NCBI RefSeq assembly: GCF_900182605.1
Contig: NZ_FXTB01000003.1
Span: 186,001 to 250,000, forward strand
Direction of reading: 5' to 3'
Source of the DNA: Saccharicrinis carchari
GTDB taxonomy: Bacteria > Bacteroidota > Bacteroidia > Bacteroidales > Marinilabiliaceae
DNA length: 64,000 nucleotides
Made by a program: the position numbers and the translations under genes. Shown piece after piece: positions 36,250-44,903 of the stretch (position 1 is the stretch's first letter; each line of letters opens with the position of its first letter). Under the pieces are notes generated by a model. The model worked only from the letters and a program-made list of their open reading frames with translations, did not search any database and was not told the DNA's origin.

Positions 36250-38712
36250 ATGAGGACAGAAAAGAAATTTTTTATGAATGCGACAAAGAAAAAATGGGGC
36301 TTGATATGTTGGGCTCTTCTTATGGTTTTTGGCCCGGCCTTGGCCAACCCAACAAACGAAATAAGTGAAAAAGGAGTATTGAAAGGGCATGTTTATGATA
36401 GTAAAACCGGGCAGGCTGTTGAGTATGCAACCATAGCCGTTTACAAGAGCCGGGATAACTCGTTGGTTACCGGAGAAATTAGCGATGCGGATGGAGCATT
36501 TGCCATAAAAGGGCTGGAGGCCGGAGAGTTTTATGTTACCATATCCTTTTTGGGCTACGATGCCGTACGGTACGACAAAATAACGGTGGAACCGGGCAGG
36601 GACGTGGTAAATCTGGGCGACATCATGCTCGACGGCTCATCCCGTTCCCTCGACGAAGTGGAGGTGGTAGCGGACCGCCAATCCATCGAGTTTAAAATTG
36701 ATAAGAAAGTAGTGTCCGTAGGGGAGCAAATGACTTCTGCATCCCTGTCGGCCGTGGAAGTGTTGGAGAATGTACCTTCCATACGGGTGGATATCGAAGG
36801 TAATGTATCGTTGCGTGGGAGTACCGGTTTTACGGTGCTCATCGATGGTAAACCAACGGTGCTTGATCCGTCCGATGCTTTGCGCCAGACACCGGCTTCC
36901 ACCATCGAAAATATCGAAATTATCACCAATCCTTCGGCCAAGTACCAACCCGACGGTACGGGCGGCATCATCAATATCATCTCCAAAAAAAACAGGATGC
37001 AAGGTATTCAGGGGCTGGTAAATGTTAAGGGTGGCTCTTTTAGTCAATACGGGGGCGATATATTGCTTAATTGGCGCCAAAAAAACACTAATTTTTATGT
37101 GGGCGGCGATTACAACAACCGTCCTTTTCCGGGAGAATCATTTAGCGAACGCCGTACAGTGAACAATGGTATTACCACCACAAAAATATCCGAGGGAGAA
37201 AACGAACGAAGTTTCAATGGGGGATCTTTTAGAGCCGGTTTTGATTGGGATATCACCGAAAAGGATTTCTTTTCAATCGGGATTCGTACCGGTAAATATA
37301 ACATGGACAGCGAGTCGGATCTGTATTACACAACAAGGCAAACACCCGGAAATACCATCCTGAGTGAGTTCAATAGGAGCGACGCATATAGGGGCGGTTC
37401 GTATTATTCACTTACCGGAAACTACCAAAGAAAGTTTGCACAAGAGGGTCACGAACTTTCGGCCCAGCTCAACTATCGTTCCCGCGAGGGTGAAGAATGG
37501 AGCGAGAACAGGTTATATTCAGAAAATAAGAACCAGATAAATTCCGGAACACGAACGACGGAAGACGGTCCTTCCGCGCGCTGGGAGATGCGTTTGGACT
37601 ATACTAAACCCATAGGCGAGAAGGATCGTTTCGAGGCCGGTTTTCAGGGGCGCAGCAGCGAGAGCGACGACATCACTACCCTGTCGGTTTATGACCAGAC
37701 CATTGGCGAGATGCTTTTGCAAGAAGATAAAAGCAATGAAATCAATTATTCGCGCAATATATATGCCTTGTATTCTACTTATAACGGACAATTGGGCGAT
37801 TTTGGCTATCAACTGGGCTTGCGCGGTGAATATACGCTGCGCGACATCCTCAATATAGCGGGGGACGAGAAATATACCCTGGATAGGTGGGATTACTTTC
37901 CCACCCTTCATCTCTCGTACCAACTACCCAAGGACCATCAGCTTATGGCCAGTTATTCCCGACGTATCGATAGGCCCAGGGGATATTATTTAGAGCCATT
38001 TATTACCTGGCAAGATATGTACAATGTGAGGCAGGGGAACCCTAATATGGATCCTGAATATATCGATGCTATGGAATTGGGCTACCTTAAAAAGTGGGAA
38101 TTGGCTCAGCTGTCGTTGGAGGGCTATTATAGGGTAACGCACAACAAAGTAGAAAGGATACAGAGCGTTTACGAAGAGGGTATATTGTTGACAGCGTTTG
38201 CCAACGTGGGCACCGATTATTCCTTTGGGCTGGATGCGACCTACAGCGTGCCGTTGTTTAAATGGTGGGAAGTAAACCTAATGGGGAACATGTACGATTA
38301 TAGGGTAGAGGGATCGCTGAACGAAAAGAGTTTTGAGCGTAGTTCTTTTAACTGGAGCTCCCGCCTTAACAGCACTTTCCGCGTGATGAAAACTGTACAG
38401 TTGCAACTGGATGGCAACTACAACAGCCCTACCGTGACCTCGCAAGGCGAAACCGAGGGCTATTACACTATGAATGGTGCGCTGCGGATGGACTTTTTGG
38501 ATAGAAAACTCTCGGCAGTGGTGCAGGTAAGGGATATTTTTGCTACTGCCCGCCGCGTATCCGAAACCCAGGATGCCGACTTTTATAATTACCAAAAATG
38601 GGAAAGAAAGGCTCCCCTTGTTTCGTTTACCTTGAGCTATCGTATCAATAATTTTATGCCCAAGCGCAATAACAGAGGTAACGGTGAAGATATGGGTGAC
38701 GAAGAGTTTTAG
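36250..38712 (+). CDS. TonB-dependent receptor-like outer membrane protein
   Basis: Outer-membrane beta-barrel receptor of the Bacteroidota type. Signal peptide (KKWGLICWALLMVFGPALAN), N-terminal carboxypeptidase-regulatory-like domain (LKGHVYDSKTGQAVEYATIA to about residue 122), plug domain (VLENVPSIRVDIEGNVSLRG, VLIDGKPTVL, IENIEIITNPSAKYQPDGTG) and a C-terminal barrel with the terminal strand near LVSFTLSYRINNFMP. It is 820 aa. The start could also be the ATG at 36274. There is no adjacent SusD gene, so it is not a SusC/SusD pair. The ligand is unknown. Confidence 0.92.
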   Translation: MRTEKKFFMNATKKKWGLICWALLMVFGPALANPTNEISEKGVLKGHVYDSKTGQAVEYATIAVYKSRDNSLVTGEISDADGAFAIKGLEAGEFYVTISFLGYDAVRYDKITVEPGRDVVNLGDIMLDGSSRSLDEVEVVADRQSIEFKIDKKVVSVGEQMTSASLSAVEVLENVPSIRVDIEGNVSLRGSTGFTVLIDGKPTVLDPSDALRQTPASTIENIEIITNPSAKYQPDGTGGIINIISKKNRMQGIQGLVNVKGGSFSQYGGDILLNWRQKNTNFYVGGDYNNRPFPGESFSERRTVNNGITTTKISEGENERSFNGGSFRAGFDWDITEKDFFSIGIRTGKYNMDSESDLYYTTRQTPGNTILSEFNRSDAYRGGSYYSLTGNYQRKFAQEGHELSAQLNYRSREGEEWSENRLYSENKNQINSGTRTTEDGPSARWEMRLDYTKPIGEKDRFEAGFQGRSSESDDITTLSVYDQTIGEMLLQEDKSNEINYSRNIYALYSTYNGQLGDFGYQLGLRGEYTLRDILNIAGDEKYTLDRWDYFPTLHLSYQLPKDHQLMASYSRRIDRPRGYYLEPFITWQDMYNVRQGNPNMDPEYIDAMELGYLKKWELAQLSLEGYYRVTHNKVERIQSVYEEGILLTAFANVGTDYSFGLDATYSVPLFKWWEVNLMGNMYDYRVEGSLNEKSFERSSFNWSSRLNSTFRVMKTVQLQLDGNYNSPTVTSQGETEGYYTMNGALRMDFLDRKLSAVVQVRDIFATARRVSETQDADFYNYQKWERKAPLVSFTLSYRINNFMPKRNNRGNGEDMGDEEF

Positions 38713-39018
38713 TGTTATTTTATAAAGGCCGCCTACATACCTGCTCAACGGTGTAAAAAATTTAAAGGTAGATAGTTAGGCTCTTAAAAAGCAGCTAACG
38801 CCAACATATTAACGATAATTTTCTTCATATTTTTGTTGCATACGCGAACCTTTACGGTATCCTCCAAATACGGGCACCGACATCAGCAACGCAGCTTGGG
38901 ACCCACTTGTTGAAGAGGATGGAAGGACAGAAAGCTGTTTGAGCGCAGTGAGTTCCTTCTGGCCCATCGTCGAGACATTAGTGGGTAAGCGAGTGGTGCA
39001 GTCGGCGGGCTTTTTTTG

Positions 39019-39050
39019 TTTACTTTTTTTGGCTGTAGAAAAAAAGTAAA
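39019..39050. repeat. perfect 12-bp inverted repeat
   Basis: TTTACTTTTTTT at 39019-39030 and its exact complement at 39039-39050 with loop GGCTGTAG. It may act as a terminator in either direction or belong to a dispersed element. Confidence 0.6.
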
Positions 39051-39256
39051 AGCCACTCCGGCTTGAGGAGAGTAGAGAGGTTTAAAGTAATAGAGTTGTA
39101 ATTATCTGTGCGGAATCCCCCGAAGGGCTTTTGCCGCTTTGGGAAACCTAAATGCTTACTAATTTTAACTTTAGGGTTCCACAACAATCATAAATTTCAT
39201 GACGATAATTTCGGGGCTAATTACGGTGTACCAAAAAAACACGTTTTTATAACTAT

Positions 39257-39308
39257 GCACGGCATTTGCTCCTCCGCTAAAGCTATGGCGGCACGCGGAA
39301 TGCCGTGC
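39257..39308 (-). terminator. hairpin at the end of the split membrane gene
   Basis: GCACGGCATT (39257-39266) pairs perfectly with AATGCCGTGC (39299-39308), and an inner CCGC/GCGG pair extends it. It ends 1 bp before the stop codon of the minus-strand gene at 39310, as expected for its terminator, although a T run is missing. Confidence 0.5.
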
Positions 39309-39309
39309 T

Positions 39310-39843
39310 TTAATTCGTCCTGAGATTGGCGACCACATAATAATATAGGCCTAAAGTAAAAATGGAATAAAACACAAGATTGGTAGCTCCCGGAAAATTT
39401 AATATTACGCTCAACCCAAAGCATAGCATTACAAAAGTTATAATGGTTATATAAATTGCCAGTATTAGGTAAAAGGGATACTTTTTTAAACTGAATTCAC
39501 TTTTTATTAAACTGACAACCAGTAGGATGGGAACTGATAATTCCATTAGCCCTAAAAAATAGATAAAGGGATTGATACCTCCGGGAAGTTTTGATAGAAA
39601 GGAGTTACTGAAAAGATTTATATACCTTCCCATTACTTGCGCACTGTTCATTATTTTTTCCCAGCCCGGAAAACCCATGGTGTAAAACAACATAAAGTAC
39701 AAGGGCAATATTCTGATATGATTAAAAAGCTTTAAGCTGTTGTTGCTGGATTGTCTTTCAAGCCACCACAGTAAAAAATACAATAGGGAAACGAAGAAAA
39801 ACAAGTTGGCGCTTCCACCATGATTGGAAAGTAGCCGCAGCAT
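39310..39843 (-). CDS. C-terminal part of a frameshifted membrane protein (DoxX-like repeat architecture)
   Basis: 177 aa from the ATG at 39843, hydrophobic throughout. Together with the ORF at 39876-40175 it appears to form one eight-helix protein made of two related halves. Its second half (LPLYFMLFYTMGFPGW, MELSVPILLVVSLIKSEFSL, GLSVILNFPGATN, LVFYSIFTLGLYYYVVANLR) repeats the first (ILLPIYVVLIFSMSINGW, VLQLLVPVLLMYSLLKKEFL, MLRLLSNHGGSAN, LFFFVSLLYFLLWWLER). The four-helix unit is DoxX-like in style. Joining needs one extra base in the C6 run at 39882-39887. It is listed as coding because either part could be translated. Confidence 0.55.
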   Translation of the reverse strand: MLRLLSNHGGSANLFFFVSLLYFLLWWLERQSSNNSLKLFNHIRILPLYFMLFYTMGFPGWEKIMNSAQVMGRYINLFSNSFLSKLPGGINPFIYFLGLMELSVPILLVVSLIKSEFSLKKYPFYLILAIYITIITFVMLCFGLSVILNFPGATNLVFYSIFTLGLYYYVVANLRTN

Positions 39844-39875
39844 AAATCCGTAAATGGTAATTGATGTGATGGAAA

Positions 39876-40175
39876 TTAAAACCCCCCACTTAAAATATGT
39901 GAAGCCTTATTTTTTAAAAACTCTTTTTTGAGCAACGAATACATAAGAAGAACAGGAACCAATAACTGCAGTACTGCGGTAAGGGTTAATAGCAGGTTGT
40001 AATAATCGGGATAGCTACCTATGGTGGCTTTGTTGTATATATTGAGATATTGCAGGTGGATATCATTACTACCTGCAAGCAGGTTCCAACCGTTGATGGA
40101 CATGGAAAAAATAAGGACTACATAAATTGGCAGTAGTATTACAGCGTTAAAATTTAAAGGCTTCAATCGACTCAT
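39876..40175 (-). CDS. N-terminal part of the same frameshifted membrane protein
   Basis: 99 aa with two helices (VILLPIYVVLIFSM and LLLTLTAVLQLLVPVLLMYS), starting MSRLKPLNFNAV. The frame stops just after a run of six G (minus strand, 39887-39882). With seven G it would read on as SGGVLISITSITIYGFMLRL directly into the downstream ORF, restoring helix 3 of the first four-helix half. The whole protein would be about 288 aa. A single-base deletion, phase variation or a sequencing error would all explain it. Confidence 0.55.
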   Translation of the reverse strand: MSRLKPLNFNAVILLPIYVVLIFSMSINGWNLLAGSNDIHLQYLNIYNKATIGSYPDYYNLLLTLTAVLQLLVPVLLMYSLLKKEFLKNKASHILSGGF

Positions 40176-40991
40176 AAGTATATAGTTTTAAACGAAAACA
40201 CACAAAGCAAAACAATCAATTGTTTATTGGGTTCAGCAAGCCGCGCCATTTGCCCGGAACAAATAGGGTATCAATTTATGATATCCACCCATTGACCTTA
40301 CCACCTATCAATCTATATACCTGCTATGCAAAGCTCCCCGCACAGCATTAAATCTCCTCAAGCGCTTCGCATTTAAAAATGTCACTTTGGCGCTTATCGT
40401 TACGATACCTGATGCAAGGTATGTTTTCGTCCCAATCGTCCAGATGAATTTTTTTGGCAGATGATGCACAGCCCCGGAGAGGGCACTGAACCGGAATCCA
40501 TTTTTGTTTTATCGCCGATAAGTTGTTGTATGTAGCGTTTTGTAAGGGACGGTATAAAGCGTTTTTTTAATGCTATTTTCATCTAAAATTAAGATTCGGC
40601 TGGGAAGGAGCTAGCTGAAGTGGCCGTATCTGCGGATGCCGTTTTTATTGAAATGGTGGTTTACGGTTTGAACTGCGGTTGCTCGCAGGCGGTAGCCAAA
40701 GCGGTAGAATAATTAACAATGTGCAACGGGTAAAAGCCAGCCATAGCGAAGCCAGCCGAATGTTGCGCTTAACAGGTATCAATCTTATACTGCTGCGCTT
40801 GGGAAGATAATTGTTGACACCCGATATGGTGTTGGCGTTATAGCTTTACAAATAGATAGGGATGAGTAGTATATGCCTAAAATGCTAAGAATCATTTTAC
40901 CAACCCGGTAGCGATGGGGCTATCTTGCTGCTTACCATTTATACGAATGTGCTTGCAGCCTTTTACCTGCCTCCTATTGTACGGTGCTACA
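40176..40991. other. long intergenic region with a degenerate HMA-like fragment
   Basis: About 815 bp without an intact gene. The plus strand around 40605-40810 carries a decayed metal-binding-domain-like sequence (listed separately). The minus-strand 60-codon ORF at 40400-40582 has no recognisable features and is not called. Confidence 0.5.
40605..40810 (+). pseudogene. possible remnant of a heavy-metal-associated (HMA) domain
   Basis: Frame one (40605-40712) reads VVYGLNCGCSQAVAKAVE, similar to the GMxCxxCxxxVxKAL loop of HMA domains but with CxC in place of CxxC. A shift of frame (40709-40810) continues IINNVQRVKASHSEASRM, which fits the next HMA strand (VxxVKxSHxEAxV). Two frames, no start codon and a damaged metal site suggest decay of a copper-handling gene. 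Low confidence. Confidence 0.3.
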
Positions 40992-41381
40992 CTACCCTTG
41001 AACTGTTCTTCTTTCTTCCACAATCATCAAGGCTTCTTCACGGATAACCATGGGCAGTTCTATACCCCGCAGTTGTATGCTCTTTAGCCAGCCGGTTACT
41101 TCGTGTTCCTTCAAAGTATATAATACATCGCGAAACTCTTCAATGTGTATGGATGAATAGTCACTGGCTTCCGTTCCTTTAAAACGATCCAACTCTTCGT
41201 CGTTATAATATTCTATTGCATCGCTGACGCTCAGCAGGCTGTCGGCCTCACATACTTCATGCGCTCCACAGCAATCATCGGGTACCTCTTTCGTTTGTGC
41301 AGAATCTGCCTCATCTCCTCCCCGCGAAGTAAACCATGCCACAATTAATGCGGCTACAATAAGTAATACAATATAAATCAT
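40992..41381 (-). CDS. conserved membrane-anchored protein with CCGAHEVC motif
   Basis: 129 aa with one N-terminal helix (IYIVLLIVAALIVAWFT) and a soluble part containing CCGAHEVCE (about residues 37-45), YYNDEELDRFKGTEASDYSS and YTLKEHEVTGWLKSIQLRGI followed by ELP. I know this arrangement as a conserved Bacteroidota protein of unknown function. The Cys-Cys-x-x-His-x-x-Cys cluster could bind a metal. It is divergent from the SRAP gene. Confidence 0.75.
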   Translation of the reverse strand: MIYIVLLIVAALIVAWFTSRGGDEADSAQTKEVPDDCCGAHEVCEADSLLSVSDAIEYYNDEELDRFKGTEASDYSSIHIEEFRDVLYTLKEHEVTGWLKSIQLRGIELPMVIREEALMIVEERRTVQG

Positions 41382-41464
41382 AATGCAAAATTATAAAAAA
41401 AGTAGTGTTAATGTGCTTTTGCTCACTTAATAAACCTTAACTTTTGGATTTTAAAAAATGAGCA

Positions 41465-42172
41465 ATGTGCTTTACAGTAAAATATATTACCCAAAAAAAG
41501 CTTATATACGCAAAGCGCCGAAGCGATTCGATTGGTGAAATAAACCGGATCGAAAGCGAACTCAAGGAATTAACCATCGGTATGAAGCCGCAGTTTTCTG
41601 CTTCGGGTTTTGCCCATCCGCCATTACTTGTATTTAGGAACGTACATCCCCTGCGTCCTGAAATGTTTCAATGGGGGCTTGTGCCTCATTGGGTTAAGGA
41701 TCAGAAAGAAGCCGGCCGGATACGTAAAAAAACCCTTAACGCCCGAGGCGAAAGCATTTTTGAAAAACCTTCGTTTAAAAAAGCTGCAAGCCATCAGCGT
41801 TGTTTAGTAATGGTAGATGGCTTTTACGATTATCACTATAGTAACAATAAAGCCTTTCCCTGCCTTTTTCAACACAGAAATAAAACACCTATGGTGCTGG
41901 CCGGATTATGGGATCAGTGCCGTACCAACAACCATAATGTTTGGAACACGGTTACCATTGTTACAACTCCGGCCCATGGATTGATTAAAGAAATGCAAAA
42001 TAATCCGAAAAAAAAGGAGCAACGTTCGCCCCTTATTCTCAATAAGCATACCGAAAATATTTGGCTTGGCAACACCCCTCGGAAGCAATTGGATGAACTC
42101 GTGTACAGTAAAGCTAATCCCGACCTTGAGGTTTCGTGTAAAATTGATAGGATGCCGGGTTTATGGGATTGA
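41465..42172 (+). CDS. SOS response-associated peptidase (YedK/HMCES-like) with altered active site
   Basis: SRAP-domain protein; characterised members crosslink to abasic sites in single-stranded DNA through Cys2. Cys2 (start MCFTVKY) and the asparagine (Asn92 in NARGES) are present. The conserved glutamate (usual GFYEW) is Asp122 in DGFYDYHY, and the histidine of the usual HNxxxRMPVIL motif is Gln178 in EMQNNPKKKEQRSPLIL. The fold is otherwise complete (235 aa), so DNA binding is probable but crosslinking or lysis may differ. Confidence 0.85.
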   Translation: MCFTVKYITQKKLIYAKRRSDSIGEINRIESELKELTIGMKPQFSASGFAHPPLLVFRNVHPLRPEMFQWGLVPHWVKDQKEAGRIRKKTLNARGESIFEKPSFKKAASHQRCLVMVDGFYDYHYSNNKAFPCLFQHRNKTPMVLAGLWDQCRTNNHNVWNTVTIVTTPAHGLIKEMQNNPKKKEQRSPLILNKHTENIWLGNTPRKQLDELVYSKANPDLEVSCKIDRMPGLWD

Positions 42173-42201
42173 TTCAAACATAATTAATCCGGATATCTGT
42201 A

Positions 42202-42238
42202 TAAATTTGCATTAAACCTTACCCGACCGCCCGGTCGG
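42202..42238 (+). promoter_or_regulatory. promoter box and dyad upstream of the AMP nucleosidase gene
   Basis: A -7 box TAAATTTG (42202-42209) is followed by the dyad CCGACC / GGTCGG (42223-42228 and 42233-42238). The dyad would fall at the start of the transcript and could be an operator for a TetR-like repressor or a small hairpin. No terminator-like T run follows directly. Confidence 0.35.
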
Positions 42239-42304
42239 ATTTTAATCTTCTGTTTTTTTGTTTTAATTTTAAAAAAAATAAAATCAAATGGATAAAGTAT
42301 CGCT

Positions 42305-43081
42305 ATGAAAACAAAAAAAGATATTGTGGACAACTGGTTGCCACGCTACACCCACCGTAAGTTAGCGGATTTTACTTCGTATATTTTACTTACTAACTTT
42401 CAACATTATGTCGATTTATTTGCGGAGTGGCACCAGGTGCCCGTAGTAGGCGAAGATAGTAATATGCCCAATGCAAGTGCCGATGGAGTAACCATAATTA
42501 ATTTTGGGATGGGGAGTCCCAATGCGGCTACCATCATGGATTTGCTAAGTGCCATTGATCCTAAAGCGGTTTTGTTTTTGGGTAAATGCGGCGGACTGAA
42601 AAAGAAAAACCAGCTGGGCGATTTAATCCTTCCTATCGCTGCCATCCGTAACGAGGGAACTTCTAACGATTATTTACCTGCCGAGGTGCCTGCGCTACCT
42701 GCTTTTAGCCTTCAGCGTGCTGTTTCTACCACTATACGCGATTATGGACGCGATTATTGGACGGGCACGGTTTTTACTACCAACAAAAGAGTATGGGAAT
42801 ACGACGAACGCTTTAAAAAATATTTGGTAAAAACCCGCACCATGGCCATCGATATGGAAACCGCCACCATATTTACTGTAGGTTTTGCCAACGAGATACC
42901 CGTAGGTGCCTTGTTGCTTGTGTCTGATCAGCCCATGATTAGTGCCGGTATAAAAACCGATGCCAGCGACAAAAAGGTGACGGCCGAATACGTAGAACAA
43001 CATCTGCAAATCGGTATCGATTCGCTCAAGGAAATCATCAACGGTGGAAAATCGGTGAAGCACCTGTTGTTTGATAATTAA
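42305..43081 (+). CDS. amn: AMP nucleosidase
   Basis: Cleaves AMP to adenine and ribose 5-phosphate, in the nucleoside phosphorylase superfamily. Signatures: INFGMGSPNAATIMDLLSAI, VLFLGKCGGLKKKNQLGDLI, IDMETATIFTVGFANEIPVG and LLVSDQPM. At 258 aa it is the short Bacteroidota form without the N-terminal domain of E. coli Amn. It is followed after 29 bp by holA, probably on the same transcript. Confidence 0.9.
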   Translation: MKTKKDIVDNWLPRYTHRKLADFTSYILLTNFQHYVDLFAEWHQVPVVGEDSNMPNASADGVTIINFGMGSPNAATIMDLLSAIDPKAVLFLGKCGGLKKKNQLGDLILPIAAIRNEGTSNDYLPAEVPALPAFSLQRAVSTTIRDYGRDYWTGTVFTTNKRVWEYDERFKKYLVKTRTMAIDMETATIFTVGFANEIPVGALLLVSDQPMISAGIKTDASDKKVTAEYVEQHLQIGIDSLKEIINGGKSVKHLLFDN

Positions 43082-43110
43082 TCGTATTTTTGGGGCAAAG
43101 TAATTTTTGT

Positions 43111-44115
43111 ATGACCGAATTTAAGCAGATAATGACGGATTTGAAAAACCGTCGTTTTAAACCCATTTATTTTTTGATGGGCGAAGAGACTTACTATATA
43201 GATGCCATCACCAATTATATTGTGGACAATGTTTTAACCGAGGAGGAGAAAGGATTTAATCAAACCGTGTATTATGGTAAGGATGTGGATGCGGCTACCG
43301 TTGTAATGGCTTCGCGCCGCTATCCAATGATGTCGAAATACCAGGTAGTGGTGGTAAAAGAAGCACAGGATATTGAGAATATCGACGAATTACAACATTA
43401 TGCGAGTGCCCCTTTAAACTCTACCATTCTGGTTGTCAACTACAAATATAAAACCCTTGACCGACGCAAGAAATTAGGATCGATCTTAAAAAAGAACAAT
43501 GCTATTTTTGAGTTCAAAAAATTGTACGACAATCAGGTAGGTGCATGGCTTACACAGTATTTGAAAGATCAGGGCCTTACCATTGATGTAAAGGCCGGGG
43601 CGTTAATGACGGATTATCTGGGCACAAATCTGTCAAAGATGGTTAAAGAAATTGATAAGTTAAAGGTGGCTGTAGGCCCGGGCCTTAAGCATATTACGCC
43701 CGATCATATCGAGAAAAATATCGGTATGAGCAAAGATTATAATAGTTTTGAGCTCCAAAAAGCACTAATTACCAAAGATGTGCTTAAAGCCAACCGTATT
43801 ATAAAGGTCTTTGGAAAAGACCCCAAGAGTCACCCCATTCAGGCGGTTATTTCAGTGCTGTTCAATTACTTTTCAAAACTGATGGTGTATTATTACTTAC
43901 CCGATAAAGCAAAGGGAAATGTAGCCCGCGAACTGGGTATCCGTGAGTTTTTTGTGCAGGACTACAGCATGGGGGCACGTAACTATCCGGCACGTAAGGT
44001 GGTAAGCATCATTTCGGTGCTTCGCGAATACGACATGAAAAGTAAAGGCTTTGGAAATGTATCGGCCAACAACGGCGAATTACTCAAAGAAATGGTTTTT
44101 AAAATATTGCATTAA
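43111..44115 (+). CDS. holA: DNA polymerase III subunit delta
   Basis: Clamp-loader subunit that opens the beta clamp. N-terminal AAA-like part KPIYFLMGEETYYIDAITNY; RRYPMMSKYQVVVVKEAQDI is the typical second motif; the C-terminal helical collar domain contains NYPARKVVSIISVLREYDMK. It is 334 aa from MTEFKQIM, which I prefer over 43090 since family proteins begin shortly before FYFLxGEE. It is an essential replication gene, downstream of amn. Confidence 0.9.
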   Translation: MTEFKQIMTDLKNRRFKPIYFLMGEETYYIDAITNYIVDNVLTEEEKGFNQTVYYGKDVDAATVVMASRRYPMMSKYQVVVVKEAQDIENIDELQHYASAPLNSTILVVNYKYKTLDRRKKLGSILKKNNAIFEFKKLYDNQVGAWLTQYLKDQGLTIDVKAGALMTDYLGTNLSKMVKEIDKLKVAVGPGLKHITPDHIEKNIGMSKDYNSFELQKALITKDVLKANRIIKVFGKDPKSHPIQAVISVLFNYFSKLMVYYYLPDKAKGNVARELGIREFFVQDYSMGARNYPARKVVSIISVLREYDMKSKGFGNVSANNGELLKEMVFKILH

Positions 44116-44276
44116 TTTAGTTCGGTAGATATTGAGATAATTAGCAATTGATAAAAAATCAACTCCCAGTTCCCCATGAGTGATGATTTAAGAATTTCTC
44201 ATATCAAGATCTTTGATCTATAAACAGATTGTATAAATATCTCTTATCTATCAGTCTCTTATCTAATTTTAAACAC

Positions 44277-44891
44277 ATGAATGCACTAGTAATATTGATA
44301 GGCGCAATAGTAATTGTAAGCGCAACGGCTTTCAGTCAGCCACAAATTTTTGACAAATATAAGTTTAATGCCTATCAGATAGTGCACCGCAAAGAATATA
44401 TCCGTTTACTCTCGCATGGCTTTTTGCACGGTTCGTGGACGCATCTTTTGGTTAATATGTTTGTGCTCTACTCATTCGGAAGGGCGGTTATATACTATTT
44501 CGATAGCGTATTTCCGGGCAGGGGGCAACTTATGTTTTTGCTGTTGTTTTTTTCGTCACTGATATTTTCGAGTCTGTATTCGCTATTTAAAGAAAAGGAC
44601 AATGTTTATTACAGTGCGGTAGGTGCTTCAGGAGCGGTTTCGGCAGTGCTTTTTACCAGTATATTTTTTGCCCCTTATAACTTACTGTATCTGTTTGCAG
44701 TGATACCTATACCGGGTATTGTGTTTGGTGTGGCGTATTTGATTTATACCAAAATAATGGCTAAAAAAAATATCGACAACATTGGCCACGATGCCCACTT
44801 TTGGGGCGCTGTTTTTGGATTTGTTTTTCCCCTCATCTATAAGCCCTCTTTGTTTATGCATTTTATTAGCGAATTGCTTCCCTTTATTTAA
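44277..44891 (+). CDS. rhomboid family intramembrane serine protease
   Basis: Six-helix membrane protease. The serine motif is GASGAVSAVLF and the catalytic histidine lies in GHDAHFWGAVFGF. The oxyanion-supporting histidine/asparagine helix is THLLVNMFVLYSFG. It is 204 aa from MNALVILIG. The ORF extends to 44229, but the later start gives the usual short N-terminus. It is followed 12 bp later by gmhB. The substrate is unknown. Confidence 0.88.
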   Translation: MNALVILIGAIVIVSATAFSQPQIFDKYKFNAYQIVHRKEYIRLLSHGFLHGSWTHLLVNMFVLYSFGRAVIYYFDSVFPGRGQLMFLLLFFSSLIFSSLYSLFKEKDNVYYSAVGASGAVSAVLFTSIFFAPYNLLYLFAVIPIPGIVFGVAYLIYTKIMAKKNIDNIGHDAHFWGAVFGFVFPLIYKPSLFMHFISELLPFI

Positions 44892-44903
44892 ATATACAAT
44901 TAC

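Larger units (their letters stand above)
38713..39309. other. intergenic region with two hairpin elements
   Basis: About 600 bp. It contains a perfect 12-bp stem at 39019-39050 and a 10-bp stem with inner pairing at 39257-39308 (listed separately), plus a GC-richer stretch around 38880-39010 whose style (short clauses such as GAGCGCAGTGAG and GTGGGTAAGCGAGTGG) resembles dispersed intergenic elements of related genomes. No coding sequence is recognised. Confidence 0.5.

Noticed and set aside
40400-40582. Minus-strand 60-codon ORF with a CxxC (LCIICQK) motif
   Set aside because: No family likeness, no upstream promoter, and it lies in a region showing other decayed sequence; one CxxC alone is not evidence of a gene.
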